Both the position numbers and the translations under genes were made by a program. A stretch of 64,000 nucleotides of DNA from Brasenia schreberi. Its lineage: Eukaryota; Streptophyta; Magnoliopsida; Nymphaeales; Cabombaceae. Below the pieces are notes generated by a model, which worked only from the letters and a program-made list of their open reading frames with translations, was not told where the DNA came from and made no database searches. Where the stretch lies: NCBI GenBank assembly GCA_036023115.1, contig JAYKKT010000091.1, positions 29,950,001 through 30,014,000 of the forward strand, read 5' to 3'. This document shows positions 10,120-22,136 of the stretch, piece by piece; position 1 is the first letter of the stretch, and each line of letters starts with the position of its first letter.

Positions 10120-12240
10120 GTGACAAATTGTGTTATGCATGTGACTCTCCACAACTAGATCAAAGTCGATCAAGTCACTTGTACTTGAAGATTATGCTTC
10201 TCAACATTATTAATGTCTTCAATCGTTTGATCTTCCATAAAGATGACATCACGACTTTTAATAAGTTTTTTTTTAATAAGATCATAAAACCTTTAACAAA
10301 GTCATCACGACCATAACAAATGAAGATACATTGTCTTTTCTTTACATCTAACTTATACCTCTCATCCTTAAGTATATACATAAATGTTTTAGGTCAAAGA
10401 CACGCAAGTGATTATAAAAGACATCATTATCATACAATACTCTATTTGGAGTATCACCTTATAAAGTAACAATAGGAGAAAGATTAATAACATGAGTAGT
10501 AATATATAAAGCCTCATCCCAAAAAGAATTATGTACTTTACTTGTAAAAGCAAACAATGAACTCTGCTAGGTCATTTAATTGAGGAGTCTTGATATGTGT
10601 TTTGTAGTGTCTAATCCCTTGTTCCCTATAGTAATTATCAAATGGTGTACAATATTCTCCATCATTAACAATACAAATTCACTTTAATTTCTTTCAGGTT
10701 TCTCTTTCCTTGAATAATCATCAATAAATGTAATAAAGTAAAGTGTACCACTAAAAGTTTGTGTCTTCATAGGACCACAAAGATCAGAATGAACTAACTC
10801 AAGTAACTCCGATTTTCTAGAAGGAGGGTGACTCTTGAAAGAGACTTTATTCTACTTCCCGACCAAACAATGAGTATACTTTTCCAAACTTGCACCCTTC
10901 AAACCTGAAAGTAGATTCCTTTTTGGCCAAAGTATCAAGTCACTTCTTACTAATATGGCTAAGTCTCCTATGCCATAACTACTAATCGATTATCACACTC
11001 GACTATATTAACAACATCAACAAAAATTGAAGCCTTGGTCCAATACAAACCGAACACTTTCTTTCCATGTGCCACAATCAAAGAACCCTTGGAGAGTTTT
11101 CATTGTCCACCACCAAAGGTACTAACATAGCCATCATCATCAAGAACACTAGAAGAAATTAGATGCAAATGATGTTTGGTGCATGTCTGACATTCTTCAA
11201 AATCAACTTTGTCCATTACTAGTTTCTAAACAAACATTGCCAATGTGCAATCACCTTTGACATACCATCATTACCCATCTTCAAAACCTCGTAATCACCG
11301 GGAGTATAAGATGTGAAGAAATCCTTCCTAGATGTCACATGAAAACAAGCACCACGATAACAACCAATTGGTCTCATCACAAGCAACATTAATCAAATTC
11401 TCATTACAAATAATCACAAGATCTCCTCCCAGTAGTGGTGGCAACACGATCATCATTGTCATTATCTTCTTTTTGTTGCTTGCCCTTGTTACCATTGTTC
11501 TCCTTTTTCCATTGGTAGCAAAACCTTTGGACATGTCCTTTTTACCACAATAGTCACACTCAAGGTTTTTGTATTTAGACCTTGATTTGCTTCTACTCTT
11601 GCTTACATCTATTGCCTTGTCCCCGATCCCTCTCACCGCTTCTCCCTTGTTTTCGGTAACCAAAACCTCTGACTGTGAAGAGGATGTCTGCTTGAGTTCG
11701 TTGTCTAACTTCTTCATTCAAAAAATAGCAATCTTTACATAATCCATGGTCACAACACCTCTAGGAGCGAGAACTAGTCAAAGTGACTTTGAGATTTTTC
11801 CAAGAATCGATAGAGTATTAAGCAACCAAAGTCCCAAAATCTCATCTTCAAATTTCAACCCATGTCGACAACTGGTCAAAGCATCCTTGAAAATCACTTA
11901 AGTGATTAGAGATAAAACAACCATCCTTGTAACTCAAGTTCATAGCATGCTTCAACAAAAACAATTTATTATTTCCAGATTTAGAGGCATACAAAGTCTC
12001 AAGCTTATCCCACAATGTTCGCATGTGAGTCATTAGCAATATGATTCAAAACATTATCATCTACCCATTGCTCGAATAAAGCCACAAACCATCTCATGTT
12101 CAAAAGATCATTCGTAAACACTGGAGTAAATTTAGTAATTTTTTTCACAAATAATAAATCTTTCATCTTTTCTTTCCACTCGTTGCACTAATTTGTACCA
12201 TTCAAACTAATCATCAAATTGTATCTGAGATCCATTATAA
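10120..12240 (-). pseudogene. Ty1/copia gag, protease and integrase, antisense
   Basis: Minus-strand order from 12234: a gag of the UBN2 type starting MDLRYNLMISLNGTN, then LWDKLETLYASKSGNNK near 12000, a zinc knuckle with CDYCGKK near 11550, the protease-flanking NLINVACDETNW near 11370, and an integrase C-terminus KDERYKLDVKKRQCIFI at about 10370. All match copia polyprotein order. Stops and shifts are frequent. The element continues after the insertion at 8010-8700. Confidence 0.8.
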
Positions 12241-13281
12241 TCAATAAAATATCTAGAATAAGTAAACCTTGCTATAATACGAGATGGGAAAAGAAAATGA
12301 AATATAACTTGGGGAAACCTTAAAACTCTTTTTTTATCTAAATTTGATAAATGATCACAAATAAAAGATATAAATGATTCACGATTATGTATGTGAAGAA
12401 AATTAAATAAACAGGGAACATATTGTTTTTACGTTAAAAAAACCCTAAATGCGAGAGGTAAAAGTCATGGAGCCTGACCCAAAATAATTTTCAATATATA
12501 AAATATATTAATACAACAACATATCTCTAAATACAATAATATCAATGCCCTTACTGTAATTTTCAGGTATTTTACGGATGCTCTAAAATAAAATTTGCGA
12601 ATAGAATAAACCTTACCGTAAGAGAAAGAAAGCACTACCTTGCCACTGCAGCCCTCTTTCTCTCCACTTTTTTCTCTCACTCTCACCTCATTAATGAGGT
12701 GGGGTCTCACATCCACGTAAGGAACCCATATGTATATGGGAGTCTCGACAACTTTCGCCCAGGCAGGTCTGCTAGGTGATGACTAGAAACCCGCGAATAC
12801 AACCAGAGCCAACCGCAGCAAAACTCGAGGGAAAACAGTCTTGAGAATAACCACTCTCTGGTGAATGGTAGCCACCAAATGTGATCTGTTTTGGGTTGTC
12901 TCAGCATCACTTCTCCTGCTGGTTTCAGCCAGATCTCCACCAGCGGGTCTCGAGCAATGACTCATGCACACGATTGAAGCAAAGTCTCCGGACCCCGAAA
13001 ATGGTTGTTTTCAGGCGGCAACCGAAACAATTGGGTAGACTTCACCGCCGGCTCTTTCTAGTGGTCTGCTGCAGTTCGGCCACAATCTGCAACACGTTAG
13101 GCCTTTGATCTGGCTGTAGGGGAACCATGAACACCCACACGTCCTGGCCAAGGCCAATCTGATCGTGCGTAAAACACCACATGGCTGAGGCTGCTTTCAA
13201 GCGATCAGTGGCAACCGCTATCAATCTTCTCCTGGCGGTTTCCTCCACCAAAACCACCACTGATTTCCTCCAAATCAGGAA
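12241..13281. other. no gene; probable LTR/leader remnants
   Basis: The first part should contain the 5' leader and LTR of the antisense copia, including a TTACCGTAAGAGAAAGAA block near 12615 that is echoed near 7945. From 12720 the sequence is more GC-rich and unassigned. Small open frames here do not resemble any family I know. Confidence 0.4.
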
Positions 13282-14028
13282 TTGATGGCATCACTGCCCA
13301 GCAACGGCCAACCGTTTCCCTCTTTCGTTCGGTTTGATTTGGTGGGCACACACACATACACAATGATGTCGGTTGTACGAAGCCCTGAGAAGTGGTTTAT
13401 TTTCTTGAGCTTGGATCAGCTATAATGGTGGCCGCCATGAGGAGTCCATGCACCACAATGAGGAAGCCTCGGGCTACAACCTCCGATGGCCCGGCTGTAC
13501 TCGTGCGGCTCGTGGAGTTGAGAGGGGGTAGACTAGAGAAACCCTTCTCCCTCTCGCTTGCGTGCTCCTCTCTCCCTCTCTCTCTTTCTATATATATATA
13601 TATATATATAACCGAACTCCCTTACGGCCTAGCCAACTCCCCTTTATACCACAAGGGCGCAACACTAGACATCTTGACTCAATCACAAGACACCTTAGAC
13701 GGGACACCACCCGGGTCTGGATTGGATCCATACATGCTAAGGCCCAACCCCAGCTACAAGACCCACGTACACTCTAATTGGCTAAACCTGCCTTTGCCGT
13801 AAAAAACTCGCTAAACCTAAAACATAAACCTTCATAAGAGACTAACACTTGCGGCGCTCACCCACTTATTACAAGACACGAAAAATCTAATTTTACCTGG
13901 CTTAAACCTCCTTAAGACCCTGCCAAGGAAAAACACCTAAACCTCCTTATGGACCGGGTGAAGCTTGGCACTCAGTCTGGTGTGAAGTGGCACGTGCTGG
14001 TTGATCCCCAGAACCGGTGGTGTAACAC
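13282..14028. repeat. dispersed repeat family A, copy 2
   Basis: Same-orientation partner of 753-1590, sharing its start, AAGCCCTGA, the ACTAGACA..CTTGACTCAATCACAAGACA block and the TAAACCTCCTTA end. It also contains a short (TA)n run at 13589-13610 after a CT-rich stretch. The two copies bracket a 12 kb cluster of other elements. Confidence 0.6.
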
Positions 14029-14599
14029 TTAACGATGTGAATCCTGATGTTTAGCTTCATCTAGAATGGTTTTCAATGAATTCTATAAGGTTCAATGTTA
14101 ATTATACTTATTTTCTTGTCAAATAACGAAGCATAAATGCCTTTATCCAATGTGTATAAATACATTAAACATTTGGTTAGGACTTTGATTTAAAATCACG
14201 TCTCGGTATTCAACATCTGCTTTGTATGATTTTGTAGTTATATCACTGAGGTCAAATGCCGATGCTTATCCATGACAGATTGTCCTGTTATTCCATGCAC
14301 AAAGATGCTTAGTGTGATTGAATAGATCGGAAGCCAGAACATGGGTTGGCACCTGTATGATCAGCATCGACCCTACTCATCCTCGCAAGTGCCGTGAAAA
14401 TGGGTTGGCACCTGTATGGTCATGTCATCCGGGATGAAAAACTGAAGAGATTTTTTGTCGATATTCTTTGTGATAATTGTAAGTTTTTGAGCATAAATAC
14501 GATCTTTAACCCACAACAAAAGAAACTGAGTGATTGTTTTAAGTTCTGCAAATGTGCTCACTTTGCCTTAAGTATTTAGCATGTAGTTTTAGATGTGAG
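14029..14599. other. unassigned, with a short direct repeat
   Basis: No gene is recognised. The phrase ATGGGTTGGCACCTGTATG occurs twice, at about 14340 and 14399. Confidence 0.5.
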
Positions 14600-14850
14600 A
14601 TGAATAAGTGGTCACATAAGAAAAGGCCGTATACACAATGACTTTATTAGAAATAAATTGGGAGTGATACCAATAAAATGAGATAGCTTGAATACGTAGA
14701 AAGATTAACAAAGGAAGCTTCGATGAGAAGGTACGAGAATTTAGATTGTGAGAATGTTAAAGAAAAAGATGAATGTCACAAAAGTATTGGAAGGAAATAA
14801 TAAAGAATGATTTAACATATGTTGAGTTAACGGCTTATAAACATATGTTG
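14600..14850 (+). pseudogene. RTE-type LINE, decayed 3' fragment
   Basis: Plus-strand translation contains SGHIRKGRIHN and NKLGVIPIK near 14610-14680, and later a KVLEG-like segment. These match the conserved C-terminal tail of plant RTE LINE proteins also seen at 22167-22565 (GHTRKDRIHN, NKLGVTPIEDKM). It is heavily broken. Confidence 0.6.
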
Positions 14851-15411
14851 TAGTTCACAAGCTCATTATAGATTAGTTGGTTTCTTTGAGAGGGTTGCAT
14901 TTTCAACGGTTTATGAATATCATTGTTAATAATAAAAGGATAACAAGAAACATGCATACAAGTGGACAGGAAAGATAAAAGTTTGGGTCAATTGCTTACT
15001 TTCGTAGTGATTGGTACAAGTATATCATTTCTAACGGAGCATTATATTTTCCAAGATAAACCCATTGTAACATTTTTAGGGCAGCTATCAACATTGGTCT
15101 TGCACCTTCCTTTTTTTGTTACAATGGAGAGGCTGAAGCCAGGTATGCATCATCCAGGAATTGAATTCACATACTATCTGCTTGATGAAACTTGTGAGGT
15201 TGATTGAGAGCATAAAAGGTCTTCAAGTGTAATCTAAACTCTGGTGCAACCTGGATCTTGATCATCTACTAGTCCAGAGTCAGTCATAGGGATGATCGTG
15301 ACTAAAATGCATCAGATGGCATACATGGTTGTCATGTTCAACAGGTGCAACATTCTTGACTGGAATATTGAACATAACAACTGTAATCAATAAGAGAAGG
15401 CAAGAATTATA
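14851..15411. other. no recognisable feature
   Basis: AT-rich sequence. An 81-codon frame at 14962-15207 has no resemblance that I can name. Confidence 0.4.
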
Positions 15412-15795
15412 TGATAACTCCTAGAGTTAGTGGCCATAATGGCCTCCTTGAGTAACATTCATGGAACATGAAAGTAGGGGCCTCTTTTATATTCCATGAT
15501 ATATTTTTTTAAGTTTAAATGTTTTCTTTAATAAACACAATAATTTTCATTTATAATTGAAAGAGGCGTTATAATAATGCAGTCATTTTCAAAACGACTA
15601 TAACGGACGTCCAAAGTAGAGAAAGTTGTACAAGTATAAAAGGAAAGAAGAAGAACAGTTACAAACAAAGAATATACGTATTATGAAAACTCCCTCTAAT
15701 CTTCTTCTTGCTCTTATGCGAAACCACCCTAAAGAAGCCGTATCAAGTGATTCAAGCTCAATGGCGATCGCTTTACCACAAATAAAAATTTAGCA
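15412..15795 (+). repeat. 5' LTR of the outer copia
   Basis: It starts TGATAACTCCTAG and ends AATTTAGCA. It aligns with 24518-24867 along its length, including the AATAAACA.AATAATTTT.ATTTATAATTGAAAG block. TATA-like sequence is seen near the TATAAAAGGAAAG motif at about 15635. Confidence 0.85.
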
Positions 15796-15808
15796 TTGGT
15801 TTTAGAGC
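15796..15808 (+). promoter_or_regulatory. primer-binding site of the outer copia
   Basis: TTGGTTTTAGAGC directly follows the LTR. It differs from the copia standard TTGGTATCAGAGC (initiator methionine tRNA) by two bases, which fixes the LTR end. Confidence 0.7.
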
Positions 15809-16180
15809 ATAGTAGATCTTATCAGGCACCATTAAGTGCATGAATCTACATTGAGATCGGCCATTACAGGCTCAATCGAAGGTATGCGCTCTGTTGTATT
15901 TCTTGCAAAAATAAAATTGTTCTGCAAAGATCTAAAAGGAAATGGGTAGAGTGCAAACGTCTGATCAGTTCGGACAAAGACAATGTTAAAAAGAGAGGAG
16001 AAACAAAGGCTTGAATAGGTAGTTTAACAAATTAGACAATCGGTTTCACCTATTATGTATTTTTTCAAACAAAATAACAACATATAAGACAAAGCAAATA
16101 GATTTGAGAGGAATATGTTGAATAAAATTAACAAGTAAATTGACAAAGAAACTTTATCATGTGAACAAATATGAAGAATC

Positions 16181-16585
16181 TGTTAAGCCAAGAAACTGGA
16201 CATTCTCGGTAGTTTCACCCACGGAAAAGGCTAGATCGGCCGGCCATCTAGTCATTTCTTGTGGAGGCTGTTACAGAATAATTCCATAACAGTCGGACTG
16301 TTATAGATTTGTTTTGTAATATCCAGATAAGGGCTCCAGAATAGAAAGCCTAACCTGGATATCCGAGAGGAGGAGTCAAGCGCTACTCTATAAATATAAA
16401 GCAACGTACATATAAATCATTCAAGAAAAACAAGAAAAAGCCTCCTTGAGAAATCTGACTATGGAAAACTGAGAAAACACACAAACCTCATTTTTCTTTG
16501 CTTACCTAAAAAAAGTCTGCTGCGATCAGAAAGCTAAAGGAGCAAGCCAAAGGATCATACGATCATCAAAATAACCAGATCATCA
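16181..16585 (+). repeat. 5' LTR of the inner copia
   Basis: It begins TGTTAAGCCAAGAAACTGG. It shares with 21151 onwards GATAAGGGCTCCAGAA.AGAAAGCCTA, a TATAAATATA box near 16390, and AAAAACAAGAAAAAGCCTCC. Divergence between the two LTRs is clear by eye. Confidence 0.85.
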
Positions 16586-17763
16586 AGGCCTTGTTACCTG
16601 AAATCAAACAGGTATGCTGTTAAGTTTTGAGAAATGTGAAAAAAAAGGGAAGGAATATAAGAGAGAACTCCCTTTTCTGGCCAGAAACAATAGGTTGTCT
16701 GTCGAAAACCGCAAACTATGGCCTGAGGCATGTGTCATTTTGTCCAAAGGTCGAATTGACTAGGATTTAAAGATCAACAAAGGCTAGAACGGCCAGGTTT
16801 TGTCAAAGGCCAAACGGTGGCAACAAAAGGTCGGTCAAGTTCTGCCAAAGGCCAGAAGACTGAATCAGTAGAACATAAGGCCAAAAGAAGATGTTGACCG
16901 TTCGGTTGAAAATAGTAGTCGAAGGGAGCAAAGCCAGCGGCAAACCATTGGTCGAAGACAGAAGGATAGAGCCAAGGCCAACAACTGATGGTCGTTCACA
17001 AAACACAGAGGACGGAGGGAGGCAGCAACCTCCCCCTCTCTTTTTCTCTCTCTCTTCCCTCTTTTATGCCTCTTAGAAATCACCCAGCGGTTTCAGAAAA
17101 TCATGGGCAAAAAAACGACGGTTTTCTAAAATCGCCTCGGGTAGTGGATTGAAAAGTTCATTCTGCCCATGGCCGTTTTTTAAAATTACAAATTTTCATA
17201 GGGTAAAATTACCAAAATATTTAGATATTTTTGAGTAAAAAGTCAAATTTACCCTTAAATAGGCGAAATGTTGGTTTTGTCGTCTAGTTGTTTATAAAAA
17301 TTACCCGATAAAAAGTTCACAATTCTACCATTATTTTAAAAGACAAGGTTCCCCTCTCTTTTTGAAATTTTACAAATTGTTATTGAATGGCAAAAGTACA
17401 AGTTTACCCTTGATCAGTCACAAATTTTGATAGAAAAACCAGATAGCAAGTTTATTATTTTACCCTTGATCTTTTTTGAAAAATTACAAAACCAGATAGA
17501 TAGATAAAATTACTGGTTTACCCTATAGTTTGGAGAAATTATCGGTGGAAGTAATTTTTTGGGAAAAATTACAGATTTGTTCCCAGTTTGATTTTATAAA
17601 TAACAGAATCAAGTTATAAGAAACTCAATAATAGTACTTAAAATATGTATGAAACTGGTTTTAAGTACCATAAGTTATTTTCAATTCAGTAGTTAGATAT
17701 TATGTATTTTGTTAGTTAAAATTTGTTATTTGTTGTTTATTGCTTGTTAAATGTTTTCTTTTT
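16586..17763 (+). other. long untranslated leader of the inner copia
   Basis: No coding frame precedes gag. The first 500 bases carry repeated AAAGGCC/AAAGGTC phrases (about 16745-16880), and the rest is AT-rich with repeated AAATTAC motifs. The 1.2 kb leader is unusually long for copia and may hold another unrecognised insertion. Confidence 0.45.
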
Positions 17764-18545
17764 AGACCGTCTGATTGTTAATTTTGCCAAACACATAAAA
17801 ATGAATTCAATAATATGTATATCTGCATTGGCAAAAAAAGAAAAGTTAAACGATCTAAATTTTAAAATGTAGAAGAGAAGAATCCCATTGTCTATCACAC
17901 TAGAAGGTATAGAGTATGTATTAAGGAAAACAATGTGTCCTCCACCCCCTGACGCCATAGAGCAACAAAATAAAATGTATAAAACATTCTTAAGAGATGA
18001 CACAATAGCAAGAATTATCTGTTAACATACATGAAAGATGATCTGATTAGGGTGTTTGAAGGATATGAGATCACAAAATAATTGTTTGATTCAATAACAA
18101 CCAAGCACGACACTACAACTAAACTACATTATTTAATTGTTGCTACAAAAGTACAACTCCTAGAAGATGAAAGAAGTAGACAATATAGTGGAACATGTTA
18201 ACTATATGATGGTAATGATAAGAGATTTAGTTATAGCTAAATCAGTTTTCCCAAAACCAATGTAGATATCCACAATACTGAACAATCTTCCCCATCATGG
18301 AACATGGTCACTACTGCTCTTAGATTAGAGCTTGAAACAAGGCTTTTAGAATTGTCCCTTAAACTAGCAATCGAACAAGAACACATGAACAAAAATAGAA
18401 AGGAGAAATTGTTAATTGTTCAAGACGAGATAGGGTCTAGCTCCAAACCCAACCAGAAGAAAAATCAATCAAACATGAAGTTTGGCAAGAATAACAAAAG
18501 GGGCAATGAAAATAACAAAAAAGCAAGAAATTTGATAACATAATG
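17764..18545 (+). pseudogene. copia gag of the inner element
   Basis: Translation shows ELNDLNF-like KRRIPL, then PPPPDAIEQQNKMYKTFLRDD near 17950, and TTALRLELETRLLELSLKLA near 18310-18370. Each has a counterpart in the better preserved gag at 63173-63898. Gag forms the particle shell that packages element RNA. In-frame stops and a frameshift interrupt it before 18300. Confidence 0.8.
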
Positions 18546-18760
18546 CTTGTATAATTTGCATGATAACATAAAAAAGGTGGAATGATATAATTCTGACAAT
18601 GCTCGTAACAACAAAAAACAAGCAATGATAACATAATGCTCGTAACAAGAAAAAAGGTGGAAACAACAAAAAATTCTGACAATCAGAGAAGCATGATATA
18701 ATTTGCATGATAACATAATGCTTGTACATGGATCGCCCGATGATTGGTTGGTAGATTGAC
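18546..18760 (+). repeat. scrambled short duplications at the gag zinc-knuckle site
   Basis: Where the zinc knuckle should lie, short phrases recur: ATAATTTGCATGATAACATAA at about 18552 and 18700 (20 of its bases each time), GATAACATAATGC several times, and AATTCTGACAAT twice. The zinc knuckle is not recognisable. Confidence 0.65.
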
Positions 18761-20060
18761 TCATAAGTGACGAAACACGTCTCAAAAAGCAAGAAAGGGG
18801 CAATGAATCTAAAGGAATATAAACCAAGGAAACATAAGGTGTATATGGGAAATAACACCTTTTCTGATGTTCTTGAGATATGATCATTTAAAATTTATAT
18901 ACAAGGCACACTAGTTGTTTTGACTGATATATTGATTGTGCTAACTATAAGGCGCAATTTAGTTTTGGTTCCTACCTTGGCAAAGAAAGACTTTGAAGTT
19001 AGTTTTTTTTTTTAAAGTCACAGTGGGAAAGCATGGGAGAGTGTTTTTTCTGAAGAATTTGATGTAGAACATGGATTATTCAAATTAAATATAAATAAAA
19101 ATGAAGGTTTTTCTGCTTATATTGATTGTGCCTTTAATGTTGATGTGAATGTGTGACATAAACGCCTAGGGCATATAAGTCTCGAAAAGCTGAGCAAGTT
19201 ATACAACTTTTACTTATTGTCAGAATTTCAAGAAAACGCTTTTAATAAGTGTGAACCATATATACAAGGGAAAATGACAAGGAAATCATTTCCAAATAAA
19301 GCAATAAGGACAAAAACCCTATTGTAAATTATTCACACTGATTTATGTGAACATTTTAGAGTAAGATCACATCGAGAAAAAGTTTATTTCATAAGCTTTA
19401 TTGATGATTACTCATTATATACATACATATATCTTTTAACACATAAATTTGAGGCACTTGAAGTGTTCAAATAATATAAGCAAGAAGTTGAGAACTAACT
19501 AGAGTATTCAATAAAAGTCTTGAGATCAGATAGAGATGGTGAGTACACCTCTACAGAATTTTTAGAATTTTGTAAAAACTTTGGTATTGCAAAGCAAAAT
19601 ACAATGCTCAAGACACCTAAATAGAATGATATAGCAGAGAGATATAATATGACCTTATTGAATATGACAAGGTCTGTGTTAATAAATGTCTCTCTGATAA
19701 GGATATTTTGGAGAGAAGCAATAAGTATAACTATATATATACTTAATAGAGTACTATGTAAAGATGTATTATCTACACCATATAAAATGTGGTTTAGAAG
19801 AAAACTCAACCTAGGTCATCTCAGGAGATGAGGATCTATCGCTCATGTAAAGATTCTTGATCAGTTTAGAGATAAACTAGACAATAGGTCTTTGAGATGT
19901 ATATTTATTAGATATCGTAAAGGCTCTAAAGGATATCAGTTTTATCACATGGATCACGGACTAATAGAGAGCAGAGATGTTGAATTCTTAGAGGATACTA
20001 AGAATGACATCTTTGATAATGATGATGAATATATCTAGATCTTTCTTTCTAAACAAACCG
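18761..20060 (+). pseudogene. copia protease and integrase of the inner element
   Basis: The protease region is very decayed. Integrase is readable: KRLGHISLEKLSKL near 19165 (zinc-binding HHCC domain, with C..C at CEPYIQGK), IIHTDLCEHF near 19330 (first Asp), VLRSDRDGEYTS near 19520 (second Asp), and DIAERYN near 19630 carrying the third acidic residue. NLGHLRR near 19805 marks the C-terminal domain, followed by SLRCIFIRYRKGSKGYQF. Several stops break the frame. Confidence 0.8.
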
Positions 20061-20400
20061 AAACTTTAAGTGGATATAAAAGACTTAGAGTCACACCATC
20101 CTATTTAAGGGATTATCACACTTATCATATAGAGGAAGTGTTTAACTCGATGGATATAAATGAGCTAACTGATAAGTTGACATATCGTTAAGCTATTGAC
20201 TCATCTGAATCAACATACTGTAAGAAAGCCATAGATAAAGAAATTGAATCAATTAAGAAATAGAAAGTCTCAGAATTGGTTAATTTGCCAAAAAAAAGAA
20301 AAGTCATAGGATGCAAATGGATTCCGAAAAAGAAATATAAGGTCGATGAAACAATAAAAAAGTTTAAAGTGAGACTGGTTACAAAATAGATTCTCATAAA
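20061..20400 (+). pseudogene. copia integrase-RT linker and RT start, inner element
   Basis: PSYLRDYHTYHIEEVFNSMD at about 20098-20155 and KRKVIGCKWI..KKKYKVDE at about 20295-20350 match the linker and reverse transcriptase start of this family. The frame then jumps to RNase H. Confidence 0.7.
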
Positions 20401-21012
20401 AGGGGGGGAACTTCATTGTTAGTCTCATAAGTAGATATCAAAGTAATCCTAGTTGGCAACACTGGATAGTTATAAAAAGGATCTTAAGATATCTTAAAGA
20501 AACTAAAAACTTGAAATTGTGTTTTCAAGTAGATGAACTAAACGTGGTAGGATACTCAGATGTTAACTTTGTTAAGAGCAAAGATGATAAGAAATTAACC
20601 TCAAGATAAATATTTCTATTTGAAGGAGGAGTTGTTTCTTGGGTAAGTAAGAAACAGGGTTATGTAGCATTGCATACAAATGAAGCTGAGTATGTGCTTG
20701 TTATATGGTTGCAACAAGTGTCGTTTGGATAAGCCGCTTCATACGTGAGTTGAAGCTAAACATAGCCAACAAGTCAATCGTCATTTATTATGACAACAAT
20801 ACAACAATTACTCTAATCAAGAGTTGAGCTGTTAACTCCAAAAGCAAGCGCATAATGGTTAAAAACCACTATGTTCATGATATGGTTATGAGAAAGAAAA
20901 TATCCATCACATACATACCAACTGAAGATATGTTGGCAAACCCCTTGACTAAAGACATAAGAGAGGATCTTTTCTTAAAACATGTTACAAACATGGGTTT
21001 GAGATATGTTTG
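20401..21012 (+). pseudogene. copia RNase H of the inner element
   Basis: Translation gives VSLISRYQSNPSWQHW, RILRYLKETKNLKL, VVGYSDVNF (catalytic Asp of the YSDADWA motif), GGVVSWVSKKQG and finally NMGLRYV at the end. RNase H removes the RNA strand during reverse transcription. The adjoining reverse transcriptase catalytic core is absent. Confidence 0.8.
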
Positions 21013-21150
21013 ATTATTGTGTAGGTAAGAAACTACACAATGGGTAATGATTGCAACAACAATCATAAAATGACATGACTACGAAAACCCCACAAAAGTG
21101 GGAGGAAAACCAGTATGTCAGATTGCTTGGCTCGAACGGCAAGTAGGAGA

Positions 21151-21555
21151 TGTTAAGTCGAGAAACTGGTCATTCTCGATAGTTTTACCCACGGAAATGG
21201 CTAGATCAGTCATCTAACTGTTTCTTTTGCAAGATGTTACGGAACAAATCCGTAACAACTGGATTGTTAAAGATTTGTTTTATAACAGTCGGATAAGGGC
21301 TCCAGAACAGAAAGCCTAGCCTAGATATCCGGGAGGAGGAGCTAGGCAATCCTTTATATTTATAGAGCAGCGCACAAATAAAATCATTCAAGAAAAACAA
21401 GAAAAAGCCTCCCTGAGAAATCCGGTTGTGGGAAACCAGAAAAACACACAAACCTCCTTTTTCTTTGCTTACCTAGAGAAAATCCACTGCCATAAAAAAG
21501 CTAAAGGAGCAAGCCAAAGGATTAGATGATCATTAGAAAAACCAAATCGTCTAAC
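21151..21555 (+). repeat. 3' LTR of the inner copia
   Basis: It begins TGTTAAGTCGAGAAACTGG directly after the purine-rich AAGTAGGAGA, a polypurine tract. It matches the 5' LTR to about 21540. Confidence 0.85.
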
Positions 21556-21659
21556 AAAAATTGTCTTTTTTCATTCTCAGTAAATAATTTTCATCTGCAA
21601 AATAAAATCGGTTGTATCGACTACATTGTATGAGTTATGGTTTTGTAAAAAAAACATAC

Positions 21660-22136
21660 CTTAAGTTATATACGAAGATGGGGTTATATAGCACATGTTA
21701 AGATGTTAGACCAGTCTAGGGATAAGCTAGATAGTAGATATTTGAGGTATATCTTTATTAGATACTCAAAAAGATCAAAAGGATATCAATTTTATCATAA
21801 AGACCTCGGGTTGATAGAAAGTATGAATATTAAATTATTAAAGGGTATTAAAAATGACATCCTTATAGATAATGATGATACTCATATTAATCTTTTACTT
21901 CTAGATGAATCATTATTTGAACCCATAGAAACTGAACTTGATAGTTTTCCCTTGCATACTAAACATTAAGCGGTCATAAGGAACCACATGCTCCTCCACT
22001 CTACTTAAAGGACTACCAAACTTACTTAGATGAGGAAACATGTTATTCGAAATATTTAGATGAGGTGAATGATAACTTAAGTTATGAGAAAGCTATGAGC
22101 TCATATGAAATACTAGATTGGGTAAATGCAATGGAT
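21660..22136 (+). pseudogene. outer copia integrase C-terminus and linker
   Basis: MLDQSRDKLDSRYLRYIFI and SKGYQFYHKD at about 21700-21800 match the integrase C-terminus of the same copia group. An acidic linker follows (NDILIDNDDTH) and LKDYQTYLDEE near 22010. The LINE then interrupts the sequence. Confidence 0.8.

Larger units (their letters stand above)
16181..21555 (+). mobile_element. inner Ty1/copia element inserted in the outer one
   Basis: LTR copies at 16181-16585 and 21151-21555 bound gag, protease, integrase and RNase H in plus orientation. It belongs to the same family as the antisense element at 59426-64000: the gag and integrase proteins match almost residue for residue apart from decay. 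The reverse transcriptase core has been deleted at about 20395-20405. Numerous stops show it is dead. The exact 3' LTR end is uncertain by a few bases. Confidence 0.8.

Noticed and set aside
14962..15207. 81-codon frame beginning MDRKDKSLGQ as a gene
   Set aside because: No family resemblance, no splice or promoter context, and it is surrounded by transposon remnants.
18437..18887. Minus-strand Cys/Phe-rich frames of 80-140 codons
   Set aside because: They lie over decayed sense-strand copia gag and the microduplications; their composition is low complexity and similar in all frames.
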